Origin: Pseudomonadota bacterium
Lineage (GTDB): Bacteria > Pseudomonadota > Alphaproteobacteria > Rhizobiales > Rhizobiaceae
Direction of reading: 5' to 3'
Length of the DNA: 64,000 nt
NCBI GenBank assembly: GCA_023399465.1
Contig: JAEWPB010000151.1
Location: 15,210-79,209, forward strand
Shown here: piece by piece, positions 7,988 through 15,488 of the stretch
How positions within the stretch are numbered: the first letter of the stretch is position 1
Layout: every line of letters begins with the position of its first letter
The notes under the pieces: model-generated
Database searches by the model: none
Told to the model about the DNA's origin: nothing
The model's input: the letters and a program-made list of their open reading frames with translations, nothing else
Translations under genes and position numbers: made by a program

Positions 7988-8913
7988 CAAGGGCTTTCCG
8001 GGACAGGCGGCCAGAGGCTGCGTGCTGCCGCGGAAAGGCCGCGGCGGACCGCCTCCTCGGCATCGATGGTGACATAGGCAAGGCCGAGGCGCTGGAAGGC
8101 GGTTTCATAGATCGCCTGCAGGCGGCCCGACGCAATCAGGGTGATGGTGGTGCCCGGCCGCACCAGGCTGCCGGCCCCGGCGATTTCCACGCCGAGCAGC
8201 GTACCGGACAGCCGCGCTTCGGCCGCCTCTGGCGACAGGCCCTGCAGCAACTGGGCGGCGCGCACGCCAAACAGCAGGTTGGTGGCAAGTGCCGGCTGCC
8301 GATAGGCCGTTGCGACGGCGGCGTCGAACTCGGCGGGATCGACCCCGCCGGCACCGACGACGGCATGAGCGAGAATGGAATGCTTCGAAATGACCTCGAA
8401 CAGCTCGCCGGTCATGAAGGTGGAGAAGGCGGTCAAGCCGCGATGGGTGACGTGGACCCATTTCGAGTGGGTGCCCGGCAGGCAGGCGAGGCTGTCGGCG
8501 TCGCCGATGGTGGCGAGCGCGCCGAGCAGCTGGGTTTCCTCGCCACGCATGACGTCAGGTGTGCCGCCGCGCTGCGCAAGGCCGGGCAGGATGCGGATGT
8601 CGCGCGTGACGCCGGGCACGGAAATCGCACCCTTCAGCACATCGGATAGCGGGCAGGGCACGTCGACATATCCGGCCTCGACCCAGCCCTGGCGGGCGCC
8701 GGCCATGCCGCAGATGATGACCGGCAGTTCGTCGGGCGCGCCGATTGCGGAGAGATGGGCGTCGAGCACGTCGGCGAAGCCGAGACGCGCTGCTGTGGTC
8801 ATGCCTTCGTCGCTGCGGCGCTCGGCAAGCACGCTGTCGTCCTCGGCCATCAGCCACAGGCGAAAACTGCTGGTACCCCAGTCGACGGCAATATAGGCGG
8901 GGTTGCTTATCAC
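7987..8913 (-). CDS. dgoK: 2-dehydro-3-deoxygalactonokinase
   Basis: This 308-residue protein has the DgoK family features AVDWGTSSFRLW (phosphate-binding N-terminal motif), VIICGMAGARQGWVEAGYVD, RGEETQLLGAL and LPGTHSKWVHV. It phosphorylates 2-keto-3-deoxygalactonate to KDPGal using ATP. The start is GTG at 8913, overlapping the stop of the upstream dehydrogenase by four bases (GTGA); no in-frame ATG gives the conserved N terminus. The overlaps on both sides place it firmly in the galactose operon. Confidence 0.93.
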   Translation of the reverse strand: MISNPAYIAVDWGTSSFRLWLMAEDDSVLAERRSDEGMTTAARLGFADVLDAHLSAIGAPDELPVIICGMAGARQGWVEAGYVDVPCPLSDVLKGAISVPGVTRDIRILPGLAQRGGTPDVMRGEETQLLGALATIGDADSLACLPGTHSKWVHVTHRGLTAFSTFMTGELFEVISKHSILAHAVVGAGGVDPAEFDAAVATAYRQPALATNLLFGVRAAQLLQGLSPEAAEARLSGTLLGVEIAGAGSLVRPGTTITLIASGRLQAIYETAFQRLGLAYVTIDAEEAVRRGLSAAARSLWPPVPESP

Positions 8914-9680
8914 ATCAGGCCTCCGTCAACGATGACCGACTGCGCGGTGATGGCCGCAGAACAGTCGGATGCCAGGAACAGGCAGGGACCCACCAGATCC
9001 TCTGCCGTCAGCATGCGTTTTACGCACTGCCGGTCGACCATCGCCTCGATACTGTCGTCCGTGAGCCACAGGCGCTTCTGCCGCTCGGTCACGATCATGC
9101 CCGGCAGTACGCAGTTGGCACGGATATTCTCCGGGCCGAGCCGGCCGGCAAGGCTCTTGGTCAGCCCGATGATGCCGGCCTTGGCGGCTGCATAGGCGGG
9201 TACATCCGGCATGTTCAGCATAAAGGCGATGGACGACATGTTGATGATCGACCCGCCGCCGGAAGCACGCATATACGGCACCACTGCCTGGGTAACGAAG
9301 AACAGGTGCCTCAGGTTCACCGCCTGGTTCTCGTCCCAGTAGGATTCGTCGACGTTGTCGAGGTCGTGGCGGTCGTCCCAGCCGGCATTGTTGACGAGGA
9401 TGGTGATCGGGCCGAGCTCGGTTGCTGCGGCTTGCACCGAAGCGCGGACGGCGTCCAGGTCTCGCAGGTCGGTGTTGTAGAAGCGTACCGGACGATCGCT
9501 TTCGGCCGAGAGGAGCTCCACCAGCGCAGTGCTTTCCTCCTCGGCGATATCGAAGAATGCGACATGGGCGCCCTGGCGCGCGAAACCCTCGACGAGTGCC
9601 GCGCCGATGCCGGAGCCACCGCCGGTGATCAGGACCACGCGGTCCTTCAGGTCGGGAAATTGCGCCGGCCTGGTTGCCAT
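8910..9680 (-). CDS. SDR dehydrogenase, probable D-galactose 1-dehydrogenase
   Basis: This 256-residue classical SDR has TGGGSGIG at 19-26, NNAG at 97-100, the catalytic Ser in MSS near 149-150, and Y163/K167 (YAAAK). The Asp of FFDIAEE after beta-2 suggests NAD(H) use. It is the first gene of the leftward dgo operon; its stop overlaps the dgoK start. Rhizobial SDRs in this position oxidise D-galactose, and possibly L-arabinose, to the lactone, which is the missing first step here. The ATG at 9680 follows AGGGAGGAAACGG at good spacing; the frame extends further upstream but without a better start. Confidence 0.85.
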   Translation of the reverse strand: MATRPAQFPDLKDRVVLITGGGSGIGAALVEGFARQGAHVAFFDIAEEESTALVELLSAESDRPVRFYNTDLRDLDAVRASVQAAATELGPITILVNNAGWDDRHDLDNVDESYWDENQAVNLRHLFFVTQAVVPYMRASGGGSIINMSSIAFMLNMPDVPAYAAAKAGIIGLTKSLAGRLGPENIRANCVLPGMIVTERQKRLWLTDDSIEAMVDRQCVKRMLTAEDLVGPCLFLASDCSAAITAQSVIVDGGLM

Positions 9681-9746
9681 GTTTCCGTTTCCTCCCTGCC
9701 GCCGGAAGAGCGACCCGTCAAGCGGTTCCATTATCCGGAACGCGAT

Positions 9747-9789
9747 TTGACTATTCGGAACTATCGGCTAATAGTCATACTATTGTCAA
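9747..9789. promoter_or_regulatory. Divergent promoters and operator dyad between the dgo operon and iclR
   Basis: A perfect 7-base inverted repeat, GACTATT (9749-9755) and AATAGTC (9770-9776), is separated by 14 bases. A plus-strand promoter TTGACT (9747-9752) - N16 - TAATAG (9769-9774) coincides with both arms. A minus-strand -35 TTGACA (9789-9784) points towards the dgo operon, with a weak -10 GATAGT after 18 bases. A repressor bound to the dyad would block both promoters, which fits IclR-type autoregulation. This is sequence inspection only. Confidence 0.5.
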
Positions 9790-9815
9790 GCGGACGCGCC
9801 GAAAGGACATGAAGC

Positions 9816-10646
9816 GTGAGCATGCAGCCTGACAGGAAATCCTCGCTCTCCGGGGCGCCTCAGTCGATCCGGGCAGGACCCGGAACCGGGACGCTTGGCA
9901 AGCTCATGTCCGTGCTCGACCTGGTGGTGCAGGCCGACAGGCCGCTGCGGTTCACCGAAATTCTTGCCGTCTCGGACCAGCCTCGCGGCACGCTTCACCG
10001 CCAGCTCGGCCATCTCGTCGAGGAAGGTCTGCTCGAATTCGCCGGCGACCTCACCTACAGGCCGGGGCTGAGGCTCTTGAACCTCGCTTCCCGCGCCTGG
10101 TCGCGAAACGATTTTCGCAGCGTCGCCGAGCCCCACCTCAGGGCATTGAACGAACTGACGGGCGAGACCGTGCATCTCGGCGTCCTACGCGGCACGAGCA
10201 TCATCTACGTCGACAAGGTGGACGGGCGGCAATCGGCGATACGCATGTACTCGCAGATCGGCAATGCATCGCCGGTCTACTGCACCGGCATCGGCAAGGC
10301 GGCGCTTTCCGCCATGCCCGACGATGCGCTGGGCGAACTGGTCGCGCAGATCCGGTTTAACCGGTTTACCGCCGCCACCCACGGCGACGGCGCCGCGCTT
10401 CTCCAGGACATCGGCGCGATCCGCAGGCGCGGCCACGCCTTCGACCTCGAAGAGCATGAAAGCGGCATCTGTTGCGTCGCCGCCGCGATCCGCTCGCAGG
10501 ACCCGACCTTCTTCGCCGGGATTTCCGTGACCGGCCCGGCCTATCGGGTCAGGTTCGCCGATCTGGAAGGCTGGGCTCCCCAGGTCCGCGCTGCTGCGGC
10601 CGGTATCATGAAAGAGATGAACGGACGCCTCGGGCCGCGACGGTGA
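9816..10646 (+). CDS. IclR-family transcriptional regulator of the galactose operon
   Basis: This 276-residue protein has an N-terminal winged helix (about residues 30-85, LMSVLDLVVQADRPLRFTEI and PRGTLHRQLGHLVEEGLLEF) and a C-terminal IclR effector domain (about 100-265) with YVDKVDGRQSAIRMYSQIG and CTGIGKAALSAM. The start is GTG at 9816 with GAAAGGA eight bases upstream; an ATG two codons later has poorer spacing. It is divergent from the dgo operon and shares its palindromic control region. The inducer is probably a pathway intermediate, which is inferred. Confidence 0.9.
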   Translation: MSMQPDRKSSLSGAPQSIRAGPGTGTLGKLMSVLDLVVQADRPLRFTEILAVSDQPRGTLHRQLGHLVEEGLLEFAGDLTYRPGLRLLNLASRAWSRNDFRSVAEPHLRALNELTGETVHLGVLRGTSIIYVDKVDGRQSAIRMYSQIGNASPVYCTGIGKAALSAMPDDALGELVAQIRFNRFTAATHGDGAALLQDIGAIRRRGHAFDLEEHESGICCVAAAIRSQDPTFFAGISVTGPAYRVRFADLEGWAPQVRAAAAGIMKEMNGRLGPRR

Positions 10647-11274
10647 TCTCAGAACGACACATTGACAATCGTCAGATTTACTATTTCTTTTGCATGCAAT
10701 TGGCGACAGGTACTTTTCATTCGTTATTTAGTGGCAGGAAATACTTCGCATCAGGGCATGAACGCAGCTGTCGCAGCCTTTCTCGATTCGCAGGATCAGG
10801 ACCCAAGCTGCAGGCAAAAGGCAATTCAAGGTCGTAGGAGTTGCAGTGAAAAGCCATAAAATTCAATGGTATTTACCGTAAACACAGCGCGCCTGGCTTG
10901 GTAATTTCCGGCGCCTTCCGTAAATTGCCGATCGGTCTGGTTGTGCCGTACTGCCCCAAAATTTTAGGGGTATGCGGTGGAACGCGAGCCCATGATGAGG
11001 CGAGACTGCCGGTGGCGATTTCACGACCCCGGCGGAGGAGCGGGGGGAACACGGGATGAGATTGCGACCAGATGCAGTCCGCCTCAGGGGCGGAGGCAGG
11101 GAGCATTATCGCGGAAGTCATGCGGTGATAATTCGTTTGCGCTTATGTTCGAAAATTAAATAACCGGATGGTTTGCGCTCAAGTGGCCTCGTTCGGAAAA
11201 AAGCGGATAGACGACAATGGACACGATTGTGCTGAAACAGATTGCCGCTTCAAGAAACATGAGGGGGGCAGGTC
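10647..11274. other. 628-base intergenic region upstream of luxR
   Basis: I find no convincing gene here. The base composition is AT-richer than the neighbours. It contains the palindrome described at 10954-10970, a small hairpin TCCGCC-tcagg-GGCGGA near 11075-11095, and a 21-codon upstream frame (ATG 11217 to TAA 11282) that overlaps the luxR start by eight bases but lacks a good ribosome binding site. The length and composition suggest a regulatory region or an eroded gene. Confidence 0.5.
10954..10970. promoter_or_regulatory. lux-box-like palindrome upstream of the LuxR gene
   Basis: CCCCAAAATTTTAGGGG matches its own reverse complement at 14 of 17 positions. Its size and dyad resemble binding sites of LuxR-type regulators in rhizobia. 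It lies 304 bases upstream of the luxR start, so it may serve autoregulation or mark a distal promoter. Binding is not shown. Confidence 0.4.
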
Positions 11275-12009
11275 ATGGCTAACGCTGAAAATGCGCAGGT
11301 GCCGACGCCTGTTGATAGCTATGTTGCCGAGATCGCTGGACTGAATACCCAGTTCGACGTATTCCGTTTCATGCGCAGGCTGACCGAGGCCTATGGCGCA
11401 CGTGCCTTCATGGTGCTGAACATGCCGCCCGCCTCGGCTTCCGAGATCGCGACGAGCACGGTGATTTCAAGCTGGCCGGCGGAGATGCTGGCAATCTACG
11501 ATCAGGAGGGGTTGATCGCGACCAGCCCGGTGCTTCACCACCTGCGCCGCTCCACCTTGCCTTTCGTGGTGGATCTGTCGGCCTGCGAGCGCGCCGAGGG
11601 CAGGGACCAGATAGCGATCGCGCTGTTCGAGCGCTTCAAGCTGCCGCGCGGGGTCTCCTTCCCGACCTACGATGCTTCGGGCATGCGCGGTGCCGTTTCG
11701 TTCATGGGTGACCGCTCGCTTTTCACTACCCGTGAAATGACGGAACTCGCTTATCTGGCACAACATGTTTTCGACCGTCTGGGTGAGATCCGCAATCTCG
11801 ATACCCGTTACAACGATACGTTGAGCGAGCGGGAGATCGACTGTCTGAACTGGACTGCGGCGGGTAAGACCAGTGCCGAGATCGCCGAAATACTCACGCT
11901 GTCGGAACATACGGTCAATCACTACCTGAACCGGGCAACCAAGAAACTTAATACGGTGAACCGCACCCAGGCAGTGGCCAAGGCGCTTCGTATCGGGCTT
12001 ATCAAATAA
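11275..12009 (+). CDS. LuxR-family transcriptional regulator (solo)
   Basis: This 244-residue protein has an autoinducer-domain-like N half (about 20-165) and a C-terminal GerE/LuxR HTH (about 183-243: LSEREIDCLNWTAAGKTSAE, IAEILTLSEHTVNHYLNRA). In the ligand half the region WPAEMLAIYDQEG-TSPV lacks the Asp that contacts acyl-homoserine lactones in TraR/LuxR (SPV replaces DPV), and the second conserved Trp is also absent (PFVVDL). No luxI-type synthase is nearby. It is therefore a LuxR solo whose ligand, if any, may not be an AHL. The ATG at 11275 follows AGGGGGGCAGG. The target genes are unknown. Confidence 0.88.
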   Translation: MANAENAQVPTPVDSYVAEIAGLNTQFDVFRFMRRLTEAYGARAFMVLNMPPASASEIATSTVISSWPAEMLAIYDQEGLIATSPVLHHLRRSTLPFVVDLSACERAEGRDQIAIALFERFKLPRGVSFPTYDASGMRGAVSFMGDRSLFTTREMTELAYLAQHVFDRLGEIRNLDTRYNDTLSEREIDCLNWTAAGKTSAEIAEILTLSEHTVNHYLNRATKKLNTVNRTQAVAKALRIGLIK

Positions 12010-12152
12010 GCAGTTGCCGGCGCGCGGCTGCGTATGAAAGCGGCGCACTGGATAAAAAGGCGTCGTCCCGGACCGGGCGATTTGGGTGCGGTCAAAATGG
12101 GTGTCGCCGATAGTGCATTGAAAAAGCGCGCTTTTATAAAATTCTCTGAAAC

Positions 12153-12167
12153 TGGCACGCTTCCTGC
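12153..12167 (+). promoter_or_regulatory. Sigma-54-like promoter element
   Basis: TGGCAC (12153-12158) - N5 - CTGC (12164-12167) gives the -24 GG and -12 GC at canonical spacing and deviates from TGGCAC-N5-TTGC at one position. A start near 12178-12180 would produce the structured RNA described next. A chance match cannot be excluded. Confidence 0.4.
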
Positions 12168-12172
12168 TTATT

Positions 12173-12340
12173 CATGGCTGCGGTCCAGAGGGGACTCCAA
12201 AAAGGAACAGCGTTCACCAAAGAGCGCGTGCGGCGAGGCCGCCAGTGGGTGCCACCCATGCCCAGTGTAGTTGGGCAGCGGCATTCCTGGCGGCCTTGTC
12301 GCGTTCTCAGCCCGGCGCAGGGTGAGCTTAGACCCGTGAT
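12173..12340 (+). ncRNA. Putative structured small RNA or mrp leader
   Basis: This non-coding interval between luxR and mrp can fold into one long irregular hairpin. The core stem pairs 12233-12245 (GCGAGGCCGCCAG) with 12287-12302 (CTGGCGGCC, bulge TTG, TCGC), giving 13 pairs. It encloses two small hairpins: TGGGT/ACCCA (12246-12258) and TGCCCA/TGGGCA (12259-12277). Outside the core, GUUCACC (about 12212-12218) can pair with GGUGAGC (about 12321-12327), and CGGUC near 12181 with GACCCG near 12331. The open 5' side of the resulting bubble and the total of about 165 nt are compatible with a 6S-like RNA, but I cannot confirm any family. No terminator U-run is obvious, so it could also be the mrp leader. 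Confidence 0.45.
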
Positions 12341-12459
12341 GCACATTTCCGCTTGGCGACCTCCAGAAATAGGATGAAAATATCGGCAAAAGATGGTTGG
12401 TATGCCCCGCAAGAGCGGTGTCGCGCGCCAAGCTGACGACGAGGAGCATTCGTAGGGCA

Positions 12460-13626
12460 ATGACGGTGGTAACGAAGGAACAGGTTCTCGAGACGCTGAA
12501 GACCGTGCGTGGTCCGGACCTCGAGCACAATATCGTCGAACTCGGCATGGTGTCCGACGTGTTCATCGCTGACGGCAAGGTCTATTTCTCCATTACCGTA
12601 CCGGCCGAACGCGCCAAGGAACTTGAGCCGATGCGCCAGGCGGCCGAGCGGACGGTGAAGGCCATTCCCGGCGTCAAGGGCGCGATGGTGGCGCTGACTG
12701 CCGACAAGAAGGCCGGAAGCGCAGCGGCGGCGCCCGCGCAGCCGGCCACCACCACGGCGCATGCAGGCCATGCGGGCCATGGCCATGGTCATGGTCATGC
12801 GGCGGCGCCTCAGCGCCCGCAGAAGCCCGGTGTTCCCGGCATCGGCGCGATCATTGCCGTGGCTTCGGGCAAGGGCGGCGTCGGCAAGTCGACGACCGCA
12901 GTCAATCTTGCGCTCGGCCTGAGGGCGCTCGGCCTCAGGGTCGGCATTCTCGACGCGGACATCTACGGCCCGTCGATGCCGCGGCTTTTGAAGATCTCCG
13001 GGCGCCCGACGCAGATGGAAGGGCGCATCATCCGGCCGATGGAGAACTACGGTCTCAAGGTGATGTCGATGGGTTTCCTCGTCGAGGAGGAAACGGCGAT
13101 GATCTGGCGCGGACCGATGGTCCAGTCGGCGCTGATGCAGATGCTTCGCGAGGTCGCCTGGGGCGATCTCGATGTGCTGGTGGTCGACATGCCGCCGGGC
13201 ACGGGCGATGCCCAACTGACGATGGCGCAACAGGTCCCGCTTGCCGGCGCGGTGATCGTCTCGACGCCGCAGGACCTGGCGCTCATCGATGCCCGCAAGG
13301 GGCTGAACATGTTCAAGAAGGTGGAAGTACCCGTGCTCGGGATCGTCGAGAACATGAGCTATTTCATCGCTCCCGATACCGGCGCGCGCTACGATATCTT
13401 CGGCCATGGCGGTGCCCGCAAGGAAGCCGAGCGCATCGGGGTTCCGTTCCTCGGCGAGGTGCCGCTGACGATGAACATCCGTGAAATGTCCGATGCCGGG
13501 ATGCCGATCGTGATTTCCGAGCCGGATGGCCCCCAGGCCGAGATCTACCGGGACATCGCCCGCAAGGTCTGGCAGCAGGTCGGCGACAAGCCGCAACGCC
13601 AGGCCCCGAACATCGTGTTCGAATAG
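12460..13626 (+). CDS. mrp: Mrp/ApbC (Nbp35-type) P-loop ATPase, iron-sulfur cluster carrier family, without cysteines
   Basis: This 388-residue protein has an N-terminal DUF59/MIP18 domain (about 5-80), a His/Ala-rich linker (about 98-115, HAGHAGHGHGHGH), and a MinD-type ATPase domain with the deviant Walker A GKGGVGKS at 137-144, DADIYGPSMP and the VVDMPPGTGD region. The family normally holds a bridging Fe-S cluster on a C-terminal CxxC; here the corresponding segment reads FIAPDTGARYDIFG and the whole protein contains no cysteine. The start at 12460 has GAGGAG 13 bases upstream and AGGG only two bases upstream, so the exact ribosome contact is unclear; no better start was seen. Confidence 0.9.
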   Translation: MTVVTKEQVLETLKTVRGPDLEHNIVELGMVSDVFIADGKVYFSITVPAERAKELEPMRQAAERTVKAIPGVKGAMVALTADKKAGSAAAAPAQPATTTAHAGHAGHGHGHGHAAAPQRPQKPGVPGIGAIIAVASGKGGVGKSTTAVNLALGLRALGLRVGILDADIYGPSMPRLLKISGRPTQMEGRIIRPMENYGLKVMSMGFLVEEETAMIWRGPMVQSALMQMLREVAWGDLDVLVVDMPPGTGDAQLTMAQQVPLAGAVIVSTPQDLALIDARKGLNMFKKVEVPVLGIVENMSYFIAPDTGARYDIFGHGGARKEAERIGVPFLGEVPLTMNIREMSDAGMPIVISEPDGPQAEIYRDIARKVWQQVGDKPQRQAPNIVFE

Positions 13627-13628
13627 GA

Positions 13629-13656
13629 CGAAGGGGAGGGCTCTCCCCTTCGCTTT
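13629..13656 (+). terminator. Intrinsic terminator after mrp (convergent with hsp20)
   Basis: A perfect 10-base-pair stem CGAAGGGGAG / CTCCCCTTCG has the loop GGCT and the tail CTTT. It starts three bases after the mrp stop codon. Confidence 0.75.
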
Positions 13657-13664
13657 CGCGCCGG

Positions 13665-14189
13665 TCAGCTTCCGGCGGGCTTGCTGGAGGTCGCGGGCCC
13701 CGCGGGCTTGCTGGTGATCGCAATCTTGCGCTCGGCCGGCGGGCTGCCGGCCTTCTTCGGCATGGTGACGGTGAGAACCCCCTTGTCGAAGGTGGCCTGG
13801 ATGGCGCTTTCATCGACGGTATCGGGCAGGCTCAGCGAGCGCTGGAACGAACCGTATCTTCTTTCGAACATGCGGTAGCTGTCCTTCTCGTCGATCTTCT
13901 CCAGCTTCTTTTCGCCCTTCAGCGTCAGGATGCCGTTGTTGACGGAGACATCCATGTCCTTTTCGTCAATGCCCGGCAGTTCCGCGGTCAGCGTGATCGT
14001 CTTGTCGTTTTCGACGACGTCGATCGACGGAGCGTTGAAACTTTGCAGTTGCAACTCCCTGCCTTCGCCTCTCGCAGATCGCCCGCGATTACCGAAAAAC
14101 GCCTCGAGTGCCTGATCCATTTCCCGCCGCATGTCGCGGAACGAAGTGTCTGACCATAGACTTGGCAAAAGGTTAGGTTTGCTGCTCAT
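13665..14189 (-). CDS. Hsp20 / alpha-crystallin small heat-shock protein
   Basis: This 174-residue protein has an N-terminal region with SLWSDTSFRDMRREMDQALEAF, then the alpha-crystallin domain (about 52-145: DVVENDKTITLTAELPGIDE, and the GVLTVTMPKK motif in the terminal strand), and a short tail. It is a class A type cytosolic chaperone that holds unfolding proteins. The ATG at 14189 follows AGGAGGATAAAC. Its leader can form hairpins that include part of the ribosome binding site, as in ROSE-type thermometers, so temperature control of translation is plausible. It is monocistronic. Confidence 0.93.
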   Translation of the reverse strand: MSSKPNLLPSLWSDTSFRDMRREMDQALEAFFGNRGRSARGEGRELQLQSFNAPSIDVVENDKTITLTAELPGIDEKDMDVSVNNGILTLKGEKKLEKIDEKDSYRMFERRYGSFQRSLSLPDTVDESAIQATFDKGVLTVTMPKKAGSPPAERKIAITSKPAGPATSSKPAGS

Positions 14190-14195
14190 GTTTAT

Positions 14196-14271
14196 CCTCC
14201 TGTGCAAAGTCACAAGCTAGGGTGACCAATCTAGTTTAGGCCGGCATCGCGGCGTTTCCTTGATGTCGGCC
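14196..14271 (-). promoter_or_regulatory. Possible ROSE-like RNA thermometer in the hsp20 leader
   Basis: On the minus strand, 14271-14239 forms a stable hairpin (GGCCG-A-CATC / GATG-C-CGGCC, 9 pairs with one mismatch). A second weak hairpin pairs CTTGTG (14216-14211) with CACAGG (14204-14199), taking in half of the AGGAGG ribosome binding site (14201-14196). One stable 5' hairpin plus one weak site-occluding hairpin is the ROSE layout known from rhizobial small heat-shock genes. The classic UYGCU box is not clearly present. Confidence 0.4.
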
Positions 14272-14307
14272 AATGTTCGCGGCAGGTTTTCATGCGTTAT
14301 CGGGCCG

Positions 14308-14336
14308 CTTGAATATTGCTTGCATTTGCACTATTG
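14308..14336 (+). promoter_or_regulatory. Candidate promoter of corA
   Basis: CTTGAA (14308-14313) - 17 bases - CTATTG (14331-14336) resembles rhizobial housekeeping and RpoH promoters. It points to corA with a leader of about 150 bases. Its position between hsp20 and corA leaves open whether it is heat-controlled. Confidence 0.4.
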
Positions 14337-14495
14337 CATCGCGCCAGTATTCCCCTGTCTCGTATCTAGAAACGGGCCACTGGAAGCCGACCCCGGCGAC
14401 GGGATCGAGCGATGCTGTAATGCTTCCGGATCGTGGGTGCGGCGCTTCTGCGCAGCAATGACTGTTCTGGTCGATCTTGCTTGCAGGTGCGAAGA

Positions 14496-15470
14496 ATGAT
14501 CATTGCGTACTGTTCCAACAGCGAGGCCGTCACCCTGAACGAGAAGGAGGCGCCGGCCTTTCCCGACGGCACCGTCTGGCTCGACCTACTCAATCCGACG
14601 AAATCGGAAGAGGGCTATGTCGAGCGCCTTTTGGGGATCGAGGTGCCGACCCGCGAGGATCTGAAGGATATCGAGCCATCGAGCCGGCTCTATACCGAGA
14701 ACGGTGCCGTGTTCATGACGGCGTCGCTGGTCTGCCGCGCCGATTCCGAGGTCCCGATACTGGCCGATATCGGCTTCATCCTCGCCGGCGACCGCCTGGT
14801 GACGATCCGCTACGCCGAGCCCAGGGCCTTCGGGCTGTTTGCCGCCGGCCTCCGTCGAATGCCGGACGGATGCCGTTCGGGCACGGTGCTGCTCAGCAAG
14901 CTGATGGAAGCGATCGTCGACCGTACCGCCGAGATCCTGGAGCATGCCGAACTTCGCATCGACAGCCTGTCGCTCAAGGTTTTCGGCGACCGGGCCCGCG
15001 CAAACCGGCGGCAGCCGCGCCATCTCGAGGACCGCCTGTTCGACGTCGCCGGCCATCACCGCCTGGTCAGCAAGACCCGCGACAGTCTCGCCTCGCTGTC
15101 GCGGCTGATGACCTTTCTCTATACCGTGCCGATGGTACAGGAGGATCGCGAGACCAAGGAGCTTTGCCGATCGATTTCCCGCGACATCCAGTCGTTGTCC
15201 GAGCATGCGTCCTTTATCGCCGGCAATATCACCTTCCTGCTCGATGCCTCGCTCGGGCTCATCAACGTCGAGCAGAATGCCATCATCAAGATCTTTTCGA
15301 TCGCCTCGGTAGTGCTGCTGCCGCCGACGATGGTGGCCTCGATCTACGGCATGAACTTCGCGTTCATGCCGGAATTGAAATGGGAACTGGGCTATCCCGT
15401 CGCTCTTGTTCTGATGCTTCTCTCCGCTATCATCCCCTTCTTCTTCTTTCGCTGGAAAGGCTGGCTCTGA
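14496..15470 (+). CDS. corA: CorA-family magnesium (divalent cation) transporter
   Basis: This 324-residue protein has a large cytosolic N domain, two C-terminal membrane helices, and the signature YGMN (G285-M286-N287) at the end of the first helix, followed by the second helix (YPVALVLMLLSAIIPFFFF). Family members form pentameric Mg2+, Co2+ or Ni2+ channels in the inner membrane. The ATG at 14496 follows AGGTG at six bases; the frame is open upstream but has no better signal. The short basic C terminus RWKGWL is typical. Kup follows 18 bases downstream, so a two-gene cation transport operon is likely. Confidence 0.92.
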   Translation: MIIAYCSNSEAVTLNEKEAPAFPDGTVWLDLLNPTKSEEGYVERLLGIEVPTREDLKDIEPSSRLYTENGAVFMTASLVCRADSEVPILADIGFILAGDRLVTIRYAEPRAFGLFAAGLRRMPDGCRSGTVLLSKLMEAIVDRTAEILEHAELRIDSLSLKVFGDRARANRRQPRHLEDRLFDVAGHHRLVSKTRDSLASLSRLMTFLYTVPMVQEDRETKELCRSISRDIQSLSEHASFIAGNITFLLDASLGLINVEQNAIIKIFSIASVVLLPPTMVASIYGMNFAFMPELKWELGYPVALVLMLLSAIIPFFFFRWKGWL

Positions 15471-15488
15471 GAGCCGGATTTGACCTCA

